Shown here: one piece after another, positions 18,449 to 27,653 of the stretch
Numbering within the stretch: the first letter of the stretch is position 1
Layout of the letters: every line of letters starts with the position of its first letter
Source: Mesobacillus jeotgali
GTDB lineage: Bacteria > Bacillota > Bacilli > Bacillales > Cytobacillaceae
DNA length: 64,000 nt
Assembly: GCF_002874535.1 (NCBI RefSeq)
Contig: NZ_CP025025.1
Coordinates: 3,185,312-3,249,311 of the forward strand
Direction of reading: 5' to 3'
The notes under the pieces: generated by a model
What the model saw: the letters and a program-made list of their open reading frames with translations, nothing else
Database searches by the model: none
Told to the model about the DNA's origin: nothing
Position numbers and translations under genes: made by a program

Positions 18449-19741
18449 CTATTCCACGAATTCAAATTCATATTCAAGCAGCTTAACTGTATCTCCATCT
18501 TTCGCGCCTCTTTCACGAAGAGCATCATCAATACCCATGCCGCGCATCTGGCGAGCGAACCTTTGGACAGATTCATCCCTTGAGAAATCAGTCATCTTGA
18601 ACAGCCTTTCAATACTGTCACCCGAAATGACAAATGTTCCATCTGATTCACGGGTAATTTGGAATTCCTGTTCTGCTTTTTCATGCTTGTACATCACGCG
18701 GTTTTCATCTTTTTCTAATTCCTCTTCTTCAATGAGAGGGAATTCCGGAGTCTTTTCAATCAGGTCAGCTACTGCGAACAATAATTCACGCAGACCTTCT
18801 CTAGTAACAGCTGAGATAGGGAAAACAGGGTGTTCGTCCCCCAGCTTTTCCTTGAACACTTTCAGATTCTCTTCCGCATCTGGCATGTCCATTTTATTGG
18901 CTACAATTACTTGTGGTCGCTCCGTCAGCCTCAAGTTATATTCTTTCAATTCATTGTTGATCGTTAAATAATCCTCATAAGGATCACGGCCTTCAGTTGC
19001 CGCCATGTCAATTACATGGATGATGACTCGTGTACGTTCGATATGGCGCAGGAACTGATGCCCAAGGCCCACTCCTGAATGTGCACCTTCAATAAGACCT
19101 GGCAGGTCCGCAAGCACGAAACTTCTGCCATCTTCCGTTTCAACCATACCGAGATTCGGGGCAATGGTTGTGAAGTGGTATTCCGCAATCTTCGGTCTAG
19201 CTGCTGAAACAACAGACAACAACGTCGATTTCCCAACACTTGGGAATCCTACTAGCCCTACATCCGCAAGGAGTTTCAACTCCATGATGATTTCTCTTTC
19301 TTGTCCTGGTTCACCTTTTTCAGAGAGTTCTGGTGCCGGGTTGGCCGGTGTAGCGAAACGTGAGTTGCCACGTCCGCCGCGTCCGCCCTTCGCGATGACA
19401 GCCTTCTGGCCATGCTCTACCAGGTCAGCAATGATCGCGCCAGTCTCGGCATCAGATACGATTGTCCCTGGTGGAACCTTTACGATCATATCCTTAGAAT
19501 TTTTACCATGCTGGTTTTTAGACATTCCGTGCTCGCCGCGCGGTGCCTTGAAATGGCGCTGGTATCTGAAATCCATCAGCGTGCGCAGTCCCTCTTCCAC
19601 CTGGAAGACTACATTTGCACCGTTACCGCCGTCCCCGCCAGCCGGGCCGCCCTTCGGAACATATTTTTCACGTCGGAACGCGACCATTCCATCGCCGCCG
19701 TCCCCGCCTTTTACATAAATCTTAACCTGATCGACAAACAT
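18449..19741 (-). CDS. obgE: Ribosome-associated GTPase Obg
   Basis: A 430-residue protein: Gly-rich Obg fold (1-158), GTPase domain with G1 GFPSVGKST (165-173), G3 [12 protein letters not shown] and G4 NKMDMP, and a C-terminal OCT domain (from about 350). Obg binds the 50S subunit and is essential. In B. subtilis it is also required for Spo0A activation and the sigma-B stress response. It is cotranscribed with the phosphorelay gene spo0B, 48 bp upstream, as in B. subtilis. Confidence 0.97.
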   Translation of the reverse strand: MFVDQVKIYVKGGDGGDGMVAFRREKYVPKGGPAGGDGGNGANVVFQVEEGLRTLMDFRYQRHFKAPRGEHGMSKNQHGKNSKDMIVKVPPGTIVSDAETGAIIADLVEHGQKAVIAKGGRGGRGNSRFATPANPAPELSEKGEPGQEREIIMELKLLADVGLVGFPSVGKSTLLSVVSAARPKIAEYHFTTIAPNLGMVETEDGRSFVLADLPGLIEGAHSGVGLGHQFLRHIERTRVIIHVIDMAATEGRDPYEDYLTINNELKEYNLRLTERPQVIVANKMDMPDAEENLKVFKEKLGDEHPVFPISAVTREGLRELLFAVADLIEKTPEFPLIEEEELEKDENRVMYKHEKAEQEFQITRESDGTFVISGDSIERLFKMTDFSRDESVQRFARQMRGMGIDDALRERGAKDGDTVKLLEYEFEFVE

Positions 19742-19789
19742 TATGTCATTACCACCTGTCTGAAATTTGTTATCGCTTTTTATGTTTCC

Positions 19790-20329
19790 CTATAGTGATT
19801 TCATAAAAACTTCTATCGTCAATTCCCCATCGACCACGCCATCCGAGATAACTTTCAGATTTTCATTCGGTTGCTGGCCGAGAAAGCTTTTCAAGCGATT
19901 TTTATCATTTATTATTCCGCTAAAATCAAAAAAGAACCCAATTCCTTTCTCCTGTGGTTCAATTGTGACGGAGAGATGATTTTCTTGATATGGTTCAATC
20001 GAAGAATTCAATGTATCAAAAAGCTGCTCTGTCCAGCCAGTCAGCAGCTGGTCATCTAATCTGTGGAAGTTCTGGGAGTCCATTACTTCATATTCCAATT
20101 GGAAATGATGATTCTCCCAATTGCAGGTTAACAATGTAGAGGCAAACTGAGGAAGATGTAAATTAGATAGCTTTGCATCCTGCCTGGCTTCCATGATAAT
20201 TTCTTCAATGATCTCTTTAGCCCGGTCCACTTTATTCAACGATAAATTCCCTTTAATTAGTTGAAGCTGATTCATCCAATCATGGCGTGCATGGCGCAAA
20301 ACCTCGATTGTATCCCACTCTTTTTTCAT
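19790..20329 (-). CDS. spo0B: Sporulation phosphotransferase Spo0B
   Basis: A 179-residue protein that relays phosphate from Spo0F to Spo0A. The helical hairpin carries the phospho-acceptor in RHARHDWMNQLQ; H16 corresponds to His30 of B. subtilis. The C-terminal part (110-179) is the degenerate kinase-like domain. The ATG at 20329 was chosen because TAGGAG precedes it by seven bases; two earlier in-frame ATGs overlap that site. Confidence 0.9.
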   Translation of the reverse strand: MKKEWDTIEVLRHARHDWMNQLQLIKGNLSLNKVDRAKEIIEEIIMEARQDAKLSNLHLPQFASTLLTCNWENHHFQLEYEVMDSQNFHRLDDQLLTGWTEQLFDTLNSSIEPYQENHLSVTIEPQEKGIGFFFDFSGIINDKNRLKSFLGQQPNENLKVISDGVVDGELTIEVFMKSL

Positions 20330-20441
20330 ACACATACTCCTACTCATAAGACTGCTTGGTGTAAGTATAACAAAAAAGCCATTCTGCGTAAGCTAATTAT
20401 GTATTTAAGTTAGTTGGATTTCTTATATTATTAAAACAAGA

Positions 20442-20753
20442 CTGTTGATTTTCGTTCCAGGCGCTTCACTTTCCGCGGGAAGAATTATAAAAAAGCCCAA
20501 CTGCCGGCTTTTTCAAAAGCGAATTCTTCCTTGGTGGCTCGGGAAGCCTCCTCGTCGTTACACTCCTGCGGGGTCTCCCCTGACCCATGCTCCCGCAGGA
20601 CATTGATTGAGCTTCCCCGAACCTGCCCACGCAGGATGAAAATGCGTTAGCATTTTCGGAGGACATTGAATTAGCTTCCTGAATTCACCCACGCACGAAG
20701 AAAATGCGTCAGCATTTTCGAGGAGTCTACGCGCCTTCCACTACAATCAACAG
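20442..20753. repeat. MITE-like intergenic repeat with terminal inverted repeats
   Basis: This 312-bp element fills most of the 500-bp gap between spo0B and rpmA. Its ends, CTGTTGATTTTCGTTCCA and the complement of the other end, CTGTTGATTGTAGTGGAA, agree at about 12 of 18 positions, perfectly over the outer nine. Inside are CTCCTGCGGGGTCTCCC, GAGGAGTCTACGCGCC and CTTTCCGCGGGA, the hallmark blocks of a repeat common in Bacillaceae genomes. Two hairpins, GAAAATGCGTTAGCATTTTC (20638) and GAAAATGCGTCAGCATTTTC (20700), lie 62 bp apart. No coding capacity is credible. Confidence 0.7.
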
Positions 20754-20804
20754 GTGCTAAATCAAACATTGGGTATTAAGCTACCACCAGCCATAAAATA
20801 CAAG

Positions 20805-20830
20805 AAAACCCTAACCGCAGTGGTTAGGGC
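20805..20830 (-). terminator. Terminator after rpmA
   Basis: Stem CCCTAACC/GGTTAGGG with a 5-nt loop, followed by TTTTCTTG on the minus strand, 12 bp past the rpmA stop. Confidence 0.8.
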
Positions 20831-20841
20831 TTCTCTTTGGC

Positions 20842-21144
<303 letters not shown>

Positions 21145-21477
21145 CTACTTTTTGAAGGTTAATTTTATGTGCTTTCCGTACTCTTTTTCCATCGATTGCA
21201 ATGTAATGACCATGCTTTCAAGGAGTAATTGGATTTTCTCCTGCGTTTCCTCCGGCAAATTGTCGGGGATTTCACAGCGGAGAAAACCATCGGCACCTTG
21301 TTCAATGTCCGGGGTGATACCTGTCAATCCAATGATGGAATTGACTGTCCCAATTGAGATGGTAGAAACACCTGCACAGACAATGTCACTGCCATGGGCA
21401 GCGAATCCAGCGTGGCCGCTAATCGTAAACGATTGGATGCTTCCGGATTTTGTACGATTAATCGTTGCACGAATCAT
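21145..21477 (-). CDS. prp: Ribosomal-processing cysteine protease Prp
   Basis: A 110-residue protease (YsxB) with the catalytic dyad H22 in SGHAGFA and C34 in DIVCAGVS. It cleaves the N-terminal extension of ribosomal protein L27, as shown in Staphylococcus aureus. It sits between rplU and rpmA, the fixed arrangement in Firmicutes, 15 bp from its substrate gene's Shine-Dalgarno. Length and motifs are complete. Confidence 0.93.
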   Translation of the reverse strand: MIRATINRTKSGSIQSFTISGHAGFAAHGSDIVCAGVSTISIGTVNSIIGLTGITPDIEQGADGFLRCEIPDNLPEETQEKIQLLLESMVITLQSMEKEYGKHIKLTFKK

Positions 21478-21492
21478 GGTAATCCGCCTTAA

Positions 21493-21801
21493 TTAAGCGT
21501 TGATCTTTTCGATAACAACTTTAGTGTAAGGCTGACGATGACCTTGCTTCTTACGATTGTTCTTTTTCGCTTTGTACTTGAAAACGATGATTTTTTTTTG
21601 ACGGCCATTCTTTTCAACTTTAGCAGTTACAGTTGCGCCTTCAACTACTGGGCTACCAACTTTAACGTTATCGCCACCTACAAAAAGAACCTTGTCAAAA
21701 GTTACAGTTTCGCCTTCAGCAGCGTTTAGCTTTTCAATGTAGATTGCTTGTCCTTCTTCTACCTTTACTTGCTTGCCGCCAGTTTCGATAATTGCGTACA
21801 T
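21493..21801 (-). CDS. rplU: Ribosomal protein L21
   Basis: A 102-residue 50S subunit protein starting [18 protein letters not shown], with AGGAGGTG before the ATG at 21801; an open upstream extension of 17 codons is leader sequence. The C-terminus [22 protein letters not shown] is typical. First gene of the rplU-prp-rpmA operon. Confidence 0.97.
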   Translation of the reverse strand: MYAIIETGGKQVKVEEGQAIYIEKLNAAEGETVTFDKVLFVGGDNVKVGSPVVEGATVTAKVEKNGRQKKIIVFKYKAKKNNRKKQGHRQPYTKVVIEKINA

Positions 21802-21905
21802 TCCAGTGCACCTCCTCATTAGACTCAGACTCGCCATCAACAGGCGTTGCAAAATGCAATCTTAATTACCTGGTGTGAGCGGTTGTAGCACGGGTGCTAC
21901 AAACA
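21802..21905 (-). ncRNA. Probable L21 leader (autoregulatory mRNA element)
   Basis: The roughly 100-nt leader of rplU contains a strong stem TTGTAGCAC/GTGCTACAA (21883-21902), a smaller TTGCA/TGCAA hairpin nearer the gene, and then the ribosome site. Bacilli carry a structured L21 leader at this position that is thought to bind L21 and repress the operon. The assignment is by position and hairpins; no covariance-model search was possible. Confidence 0.6.
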
Positions 21906-21983
21906 ATAACATTAAAATACTACCATATGCCGAGCGAAAGTGTCAACATAATAATCGGTGTTCTTTTAAAGGCCAGCTTTGGT

Positions 21984-23438
21984 TCAACCGTGTTCTGTCG
22001 AAGCACCAACCTTAAGGATTTCATAAAAAGGTTTCGCCGCGTCTGACACAGAAAATTTTATCTTAATGCCTAATGCTTTTTCAAGCCTCAATTTATGTAT
22101 GTCAGCTTCACCGGAAAAAGAGAGTATGACCTCCTTAGTCGCGGCTACATGAATTTCTTCATAATCAGAATTTTTGTACTCCCACAGAGCGCGCTCGAGT
22201 CTGTATGCGACGGATTCCGTACTAAGTACCTCTCCTGTACCCCCGCATGTCCAGCATTTCTCAGTCAGAGTCTCGGCCAGCGACTGCTTCGTCTTCTTTC
22301 TTGTCAACTGGAGGATGCCAAGCTCGGTAAAGCCGATGATCCTTGTCCTGCGATCATCCTGGTGCAGCTCTTTTTGAATGAGTTTCAGCACCTTGTCCCG
22401 TTCACTATCGGTCTTCATATCAATAAAATCGATCAGAATGATGCCAGCAAGATCCCTGAGCCTGATTTGCCTTGCAGCTTCGGCCGCCGCATTCAAATTC
22501 GTTTTCATGACAGTGTCACGCAAATCGGTTTTGCCGGAAAACTTGCCTGTATTCACATCAATCATTGTAAGTGCTTCTCCCTGGTCAATGACCATATAAG
22601 CTCCTTTTTCCAGCCAGACAATCCTTTTAAGCAGCCTCTCGATTTCCTGTTCGATATTATAAAAAGAGAAAATATGATCTTTCCCATTATAAAACTCTAT
22701 TTTTATATCTTCTGTGATATGGTGCTCCATCCTTTTTTTAAAATCAAGGCAATCCGTAATCACTTCACCATTTGAAAAAGAAAGAAGTGCTGCCACAGCC
22801 TGTTCAAAAAAATAATCGCGGCTGTGAACGATTCCGGGCTTCTTCATTGCCGACATGGTCTTTTTCAATTGAATGTATTGAAGGCGCTGCTCATCAAGCT
22901 CTTGCATGATTGCTTCCTCGGTCTGGCTCAGGCTTTCGGTCCTGAAAATGAGACCTTCCTCGGGCGTTTTGACCTTGCTGGCGAATTCTCTCCACTTATT
23001 TCTGACCTCTGGTGATTCTGCCTTTTTTGAAACAGCTATGTATTTTCCCAGGGGCATATAGACAAGATTCTCACCCTGTAATTCAATGACTCCCGTCAGC
23101 CTCGCTCCTTTTGTCCCGGCCGCATCTTTTTCAACCTGGACCAGCAGCTTTTCTCCTTGATGGACATACGAAGAGATCGAGCGATTTGCTTTATTTTCGT
23201 CGTCAGATAGTACATAGGATGATAGCTTATCTTTTTGGAGAAAACCGCTTAACTCTTCGCCAAAATTGATGAATGCTGCGTTCATCCCTGGTATCACTTT
23301 TTCAACGATTCCAAGATAAATATTCCCGACCAGTGATTGTTGGCCTGGCTGTTCAATATATATTTTTTCGACTCCGCCATTTTTGACCAAAGCGAAGCGT
23401 TTCTCTCTCGAATTTGCATTGATAATTAACTGGTTCAT
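21984..23438 (-). CDS. rng: Ribonuclease G/E family endoribonuclease
   Basis: A 484-residue protein. The N-terminal S1 domain (about 35-125) precedes the RNase E/G catalytic domain with the metal-binding Asp motifs MIDVNTGKFSG and ILIDFIDMK. The zinc-link CWTCGGTGEV near residue 400 joins subunits. It processes rRNA and mRNA 5' ends. B. subtilis has no RNase E/G, but many other Bacillaceae have one next to rplU. Length matches RNase G rather than the much longer RNase E. Confidence 0.93.
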   Translation of the reverse strand: MNQLIINANSREKRFALVKNGGVEKIYIEQPGQQSLVGNIYLGIVEKVIPGMNAAFINFGEELSGFLQKDKLSSYVLSDDENKANRSISSYVHQGEKLLVQVEKDAAGTKGARLTGVIELQGENLVYMPLGKYIAVSKKAESPEVRNKWREFASKVKTPEEGLIFRTESLSQTEEAIMQELDEQRLQYIQLKKTMSAMKKPGIVHSRDYFFEQAVAALLSFSNGEVITDCLDFKKRMEHHITEDIKIEFYNGKDHIFSFYNIEQEIERLLKRIVWLEKGAYMVIDQGEALTMIDVNTGKFSGKTDLRDTVMKTNLNAAAEAARQIRLRDLAGIILIDFIDMKTDSERDKVLKLIQKELHQDDRRTRIIGFTELGILQLTRKKTKQSLAETLTEKCWTCGGTGEVLSTESVAYRLERALWEYKNSDYEEIHVAATKEVILSFSGEADIHKLRLEKALGIKIKFSVSDAAKPFYEILKVGASTEHG

Positions 23439-23455
23439 TATTTCTCCTTAAGCGC

Positions 23456-23490
23456 AAAAAAATGCAGCGCAAAGAGTGTCTGCGCTGCTT
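23456..23490 (-). terminator. Terminator of spoIVF operon
   Basis: Stem GCAGCGCA/TGCGCTGC with a 9-nt loop, followed on the minus strand by ATTTTTTT, between spoIVFB and rng. Confidence 0.8.
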
Positions 23491-23503
23491 TTATTATCCT
23501 ATT

Positions 23504-24370
23504 TTAAAAGGTGTAAAGCAAATCTCCTATTTTCGCCGATAATAACTTCTCACTGAAAAAAGCATGGAGCAATTCATTCTCATCCATAACCATTTCCTTG
23601 CCGTTCTGCTGCTTGACGATGATTGGATGCTTACAGCCACGCTGGAACTTTTCAAGGACCTGGCCGACCATTTCATTCTCGGCTGCATTGATCGGCTTGA
23701 GCTCTCGCAAATCAACTTGTTTGCCATAATGTCTTTCCATCAAAAACCGCATGAAAATAAACCGTCTCTGCTTCCATTCATAGTAAAGCGAAAACGTCAG
23801 GAAACCGATGATGACCCAGACATTCAATGTCAACGGGGCGATGATGATAAGGATCGCCGAAAATATAATCAATGTTCCGGCTGAAACATATATCGTCCGC
23901 AGGTGAGCTTCCTGAAATGATTTGTTCATTGATAACAAAATGAACACCAGCTTACCTCCATCCAAAGGCCATATCGGGATAAGATTGAACAGAAGGATCA
24001 TCATATTATATTGAATGAACAGCAGATGCCATTTTTCCGGAAAAAATCCTGCGTTAAACAGAACAAAGGACAGTCCTATCATCCAAACATGCTGCAAGGG
24101 GCCTGCCAGAACAACAATCAGCTCTTCTTTTAACGGCCTGTTCCCGTGCTCATCCATTTCAGCTACCCCGCCAAAAGGGAGCAGGGCGATTTTCTTGACT
24201 CTCCACGAAAAAAAAGAAGCTGCAGCACCATGTCCCATTTCATGAACAAAAATAATCAGCAGCACCATCATCAGCTCTATAAAATGCGCGGTCGCAACAG
24301 CAAGGGCGATGATCACCCACAATAAAGGATGGATGTATATTTTTCGCAATAACGCAATGGCTTTATTCAA
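23504..24370 (-). CDS. spoIVFB: Intramembrane metalloprotease SpoIVFB (pro-sigma-K processing)
   Basis: A 288-residue S2P-family protease. It has six membrane helices, the zinc motif HEMGH (H43, E44, H47) and the third ligand D137 in PLDGGK, then a cytoplasmic CBS-like C-terminal domain (about 200-288). It cleaves pro-sigma-K in the mother cell once released from SpoIVFA and BofA inhibition. It overlaps spoIVFA by 8 bp. BofC, which acts in the same checkpoint, is encoded at 7 kb. Confidence 0.95.
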   Translation of the reverse strand: MNKAIALLRKIYIHPLLWVIIALAVATAHFIELMMVLLIIFVHEMGHGAAASFFSWRVKKIALLPFGGVAEMDEHGNRPLKEELIVVLAGPLQHVWMIGLSFVLFNAGFFPEKWHLLFIQYNMMILLFNLIPIWPLDGGKLVFILLSMNKSFQEAHLRTIYVSAGTLIIFSAILIIIAPLTLNVWVIIGFLTFSLYYEWKQRRFIFMRFLMERHYGKQVDLRELKPINAAENEMVGQVLEKFQRGCKHPIIVKQQNGKEMVMDENELLHAFFSEKLLSAKIGDLLYTF

Positions 24371-25139
24371 ACTTGATCACCTGGACGGGATCTACGAAGT
24401 CATCCCCTTTTTTTATGGCGAAATAAAATGAACCTTTTATCCCATCCGTACTATCCATTGCCGTGCCAACCTTTGCTCCTTTAGAAATATACTCATAGAG
24501 GGTCACATCGATTTTATCGAGGTTTCCGTACCATGTTTCACTCTTGTCTGCATGCTGCACAATGACCGTTTTACCAAACCCTTCTTTCATGCCGACAAAG
24601 TGGACAAGCCCTTCATCCATAGCTTCCACTCCGGCACCTTTACCAGTTTCAATCTGAATTCTCTGACCATTGTCGCCAAAATCTTCAAGAATCTTTCCGG
24701 AAGCAGGGAGTGCATACTGGTTGCCTGGAGTCAGATCCTGTTTGTTTTCTTCTTCTGCATTTTTGGCAGGCAGCAATGCCAGCGGCTTGCCAAACTGGTC
24801 TTCATACCAGTCTGAAACGGCAGCAAACTGGAATTCCTGGTCCATCGTTTGTTTCACATATTGCTGGATCGTTTCTGCTTTTTCAGATGGACTCCGAAAA
24901 ATTATTGCAACAATCAAGACGAGGCATGCCGAAGCAAGTACCTTGAACAGAAATACTTCCTTCTTGAACAGAGGATGTCCGCCTTCACCAGGCCCCATAT
25001 CATAAGATGGAACCCTGTCAAAACCGTGCCGTTCTTCCTCTGTTGAGAAATAGCGGTTATGGTTCATTTTCTCCATTCTTTCCCGCTCTCTCTTCCTCTT
25101 CATCATTCTTCTGCGTATATCATCAGTTCTCGAGTTCAT
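24363..25139 (-). CDS. spoIVFA: SpoIVFA, inhibitory partner of SpoIVFB
   Basis: A 258-residue protein: basic N-terminus (RRRMMKRKRERERMEK), one membrane helix near residues 85-105, and an extracytoplasmic C-terminal domain resembling M23/LytM peptidases (VIVQHADKSETWYGNL) but lacking the zinc His pattern, as in known SpoIVFA. It tethers SpoIVFB and BofA and is cleaved by SpoIVB when the forespore signals. Confidence 0.92.
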   Translation of the reverse strand: MNSRTDDIRRRMMKRKRERERMEKMNHNRYFSTEEERHGFDRVPSYDMGPGEGGHPLFKKEVFLFKVLASACLVLIVAIIFRSPSEKAETIQQYVKQTMDQEFQFAAVSDWYEDQFGKPLALLPAKNAEEENKQDLTPGNQYALPASGKILEDFGDNGQRIQIETGKGAGVEAMDEGLVHFVGMKEGFGKTVIVQHADKSETWYGNLDKIDVTLYEYISKGAKVGTAMDSTDGIKGSFYFAIKKGDDFVDPVQVIKFE

Positions 25140-25239
25140 CCAATCCCCACCATTCCCCTTGTACTCTAAGTTAGTACAAGTCTATGACCTGTCCAACAAG
25201 AGTATGACAAATTCAACTGTGTTTAATCGGATGAAACAA

Positions 25240-25282
25240 AAAAGGCATCTGACCTCGTATAAACGAGAAGCAGATGCCTTTT
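25240..25282 (-). terminator. Terminator of min operon
   Basis: Outer stem AAAAGGCATCTG/CAGATGCCTTTT and inner stem CTCGT/ACGAG downstream of minD, with a T run on the minus strand. Confidence 0.8.
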
Positions 25283-25284
25283 GA

Positions 25285-26088
25285 TCAGCGGACTCCGAAG
25301 AACTTCTTAATCTTCGAAAATACGCCTTTATTATCGTTGTCTAATTGCTGCAATGGAACGGACTCTCCAAGAATCCTCCTCGCGATGTTCCTGTATGCAA
25401 TGGATGCTTTGCTATTTGGATTCAGTGCGATCGGCTCGCCGTGGTTTGATGCTTTGATGACTTCATCATCATCGGCGACAATCCCGATTAAATCGATGGA
25501 AAGATGTGTCGTGATTTCATCTACATCAAGCATGTCGCCATTTTTCATCATATGGGTGCGGATCCGGTTGATGACAAGTTTTGGTGATTCAACATTTTCT
25601 TCTTTTTCTAGCAGGCCGATAATCCTGTCAGCATCCCTGACTGCGGACACTTCTGGTGTTGTCACGACGATCGCCTTGTCAGCACCGGCAACGGCATTTT
25701 TATAGCCCTGCTCGATTCCCGCCGGGCAATCGATGACGATATAATCATAATCCTGCTTCAGTTCATTCACCAATTTTCTCATTTGTTCGGGCTGAACCGC
25801 AGTTTTATCGCTCGTCTGGGCAGCTGGGAGCAAATAAAGGTGGTCATCGAAGCGCTTATCTTTTACTAATGCCTGATGGATTTTGCATCTTCCTTCGATT
25901 ACATCGACAAGATCATATATAATGCGGTTTTCAAGCCCCATGACAACGTCCAGGTTACGCAAGCCGATATCTGTATCTACCAGGCAGACTCTTTTGCCTT
26001 GAAGGGCCAAAGCTGTACCTATATTAGCAGAAGTTGTCGTTTTGCCAACCCCGCCTTTTCCGGATGTAACTACTATCGCTTCTCCCAC
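25285..26088 (-). CDS. minD: Septum-site ATPase MinD
   Basis: A 267-residue deviant-Walker ATPase (GKGGVGKTT at residues 9-17; switch II DCPAGIE). It binds membrane through a C-terminal amphipathic helix (NKGVFSKIKKFFGVR) and recruits MinC to block polar division. The GTG at 26088 follows AAGGAGG and matches the usual MGEAIV start; an in-frame ATG six codons earlier overlaps the ribosome site. Confidence 0.96.
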   Translation of the reverse strand: MGEAIVVTSGKGGVGKTTTSANIGTALALQGKRVCLVDTDIGLRNLDVVMGLENRIIYDLVDVIEGRCKIHQALVKDKRFDDHLYLLPAAQTSDKTAVQPEQMRKLVNELKQDYDYIVIDCPAGIEQGYKNAVAGADKAIVVTTPEVSAVRDADRIIGLLEKEENVESPKLVINRIRTHMMKNGDMLDVDEITTHLSIDLIGIVADDDEVIKASNHGEPIALNPNSKASIAYRNIARRILGESVPLQQLDNDNKGVFSKIKKFFGVR

Positions 26089-26089
26089 T

Positions 26090-26770
26090 TTAGAGACCTC
26101 CTTCAAATCTAGTTAAACTAGGTCTTTTCTTCATTAAAACTTGCAATCTATCAACAACAATCTGTTGACTTTCAGATATGTAAGCACATTCCATCACTCG
26201 GCTTTCGTCTTCAGGGACATGGTCTGGAGCCCGATTGATGCAATCACTGATCCTGAGCTGCGAGGGCTTCATGACAGAAGCAGCAATGACCGCTTCGTTA
26301 TTCCCTTCCGTACCAGCATGTGCAACCCCTTTCAAGGCACCCATGATAAAAATATTTCCTGTTGCCTTGACCGTTCCACCGGGATTGACATCTCCAATTA
26401 GCAGCAAGTCCCCTGTAATCTCAAGAACCTGGCCTGAACGGATCACTTTGGCAACAGGCACGATTTCTGTTTCCTGACGAAGCCTCTCAGCTTCCTCCCT
26501 GGTGATCACATTTGTCTCAAGGTCCTCAACGATTAGGTTTCTCTTCTGACGGATCAGATCTTTCAGCTCTTCTTCCTGAGCCTTCGTAAGGTACCTGTTA
26601 CCTATCTTCACCTTAACTGAAAGCAGCTGTTGCTCCTCCTGAACACGAGTTGAATTCGAAAGCTTCCTATCGAGTTCCTTCTTCAATTCATCATAGGAGC
26701 AAGTATCGTCCAAATGGAGCGTAAGTCCATCTTTTGTTCCTTTTATTGTCACATTTTGTGTTTTCTTCAT
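26090..26770 (-). CDS. minC: Septum-site inhibitor MinC
   Basis: A 226-residue FtsZ assembly inhibitor. The N-terminal domain (1-105) is followed by a right-handed beta-helix with the characteristic Gly repeats ([35 protein letters not shown]). It is cotranscribed with minD, 1 bp downstream of its stop. The usual mre-min operon is interrupted here by a 367-bp non-coding insert between mreD and minC. Confidence 0.93.
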   Translation of the reverse strand: MKKTQNVTIKGTKDGLTLHLDDTCSYDELKKELDRKLSNSTRVQEEQQLLSVKVKIGNRYLTKAQEEELKDLIRQKRNLIVEDLETNVITREEAERLRQETEIVPVAKVIRSGQVLEITGDLLLIGDVNPGGTVKATGNIFIMGALKGVAHAGTEGNNEAVIAASVMKPSQLRISDCINRAPDHVPEDESRVMECAYISESQQIVVDRLQVLMKKRPSLTRFEGGL

Positions 26771-27137
26771 ACTGGATGTTCACCTCATAAGAAAAGCGCA
26801 AGCGCCTTGGTCAGCCTCGACAGGAATGAAACGTCCTGTGAGGAAGCAATTCCACAGCCTGTCAAGTATCCCGAATAGACTCCCTTTGTTGTAAAGCGCC
26901 CAGGCCATACCCTGGGTGCAGCCTACGTCCTCGAAAGGTCTTCTTTAGAAGAACTTTGACCAGAGGAGCAGGACGGGGCTGAAAAGTCTGTTTTATTTCA
27001 CCTAAAAGGAATTCGACAAGCTTTCCCCAGATTCCTTTATTTGAATAGGCGTGATCATTATTTCCCATACTTCGCTGCTTCCTTGGTATCAAAAAATAAT
27101 ATCTACTTTTTCGAGGTGCCAAAATATAACCAGATAA
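26771..27137. repeat. minC-mreD intergenic region with partial GC-rich repeat
   Basis: This region separates genes that are normally adjacent. Bases 26791-26826 (GAAAAGCGCAAGCGCCTTGG...) match the start of the repeat family found at 28.7 and 51.6 kb. A hairpin GCGCCCAGGCC/CCTGGGTGC lies at about 26896-26918. A 68-codon minus-strand frame (26862-27068) is open, but its 3' third runs through the repeat-like DNA and I do not call it a gene. Confidence 0.55.
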
Positions 27138-27653
27138 TCAGTCTTTAAGTCTGTCTGCAGCATTCTCGAACTGTTTTTTAAATGGATAGGCAGCCAAGAT
27201 GATGAAAGCAAGATTTAAAATCAGGGTTGGGACTAGTCTTATTTTAACATAGGTCGAAAAGTCCAGGTCAGTAATTTTTATCAATAGCATCAACTCGTAG
27301 ACTCCTACCTCCAAAAGCGCAATACCAAGAAGCGATAGGATTGAAACGATCAAAATATTGGCTTGAAGGATCCTCATCATATTTGCAAACAAATAGGCGA
27401 TGAACGGGAACATGAATAGATAGATCCCGATGATTTCTGTGTAGATGACATCAAAAAGCAGTCCAAAGATAATGCCATATAGAATTCCATGTTTGGGGCT
27501 CAGGTAAGCCGTCAGAAATAAAATTCCTGCCATGAGAAAATGCGGTACAAGAATCCGGTCACTGTTGAATAATTCTGCAGGCAGAAGTTCGACAAACAAA
27601 CTTTCCAGAATGAATAACAAAGCGAAAAGCGCCGGGAGCAGGAAACGGATCAA
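27138..27653 (-). CDS. mreD: Rod shape-determining protein MreD
   Basis: A 171-residue integral membrane protein with five to six predicted helices and short loops; part of the elongasome with MreB, MreC, RodA and PBP2. The start TTG overlaps the mreC stop (TTGA), so it is translated by coupling. Sequence identity in MreD is low in general; the call rests on size, topology and position. Confidence 0.9.
   Translation of the reverse strand: MIRFLLPALFALLFILESLFVELLPAELFNSDRILVPHFLMAGILFLTAYLSPKHGILYGIIFGLLFDVIYTEIIGIYLFMFPFIAYLFANMMRILQANILIVSILSLLGIALLEVGVYELMLLIKITDLDFSTYVKIRLVPTLILNLAFIILAAYPFKKQFENAADRLKD

Noticed and set aside
22095-22775. 226-codon plus-strand frame opposite rng
   Set aside because: Antisense to the conserved RNase G catalytic domain, with no ribosome site and no recognisable protein family.
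26862-27068. 68-codon minus-strand frame between mreD and minC
   Set aside because: Its 3' part runs through repeat-like hairpin DNA, no family is recognisable, and the ribosome site is weak.
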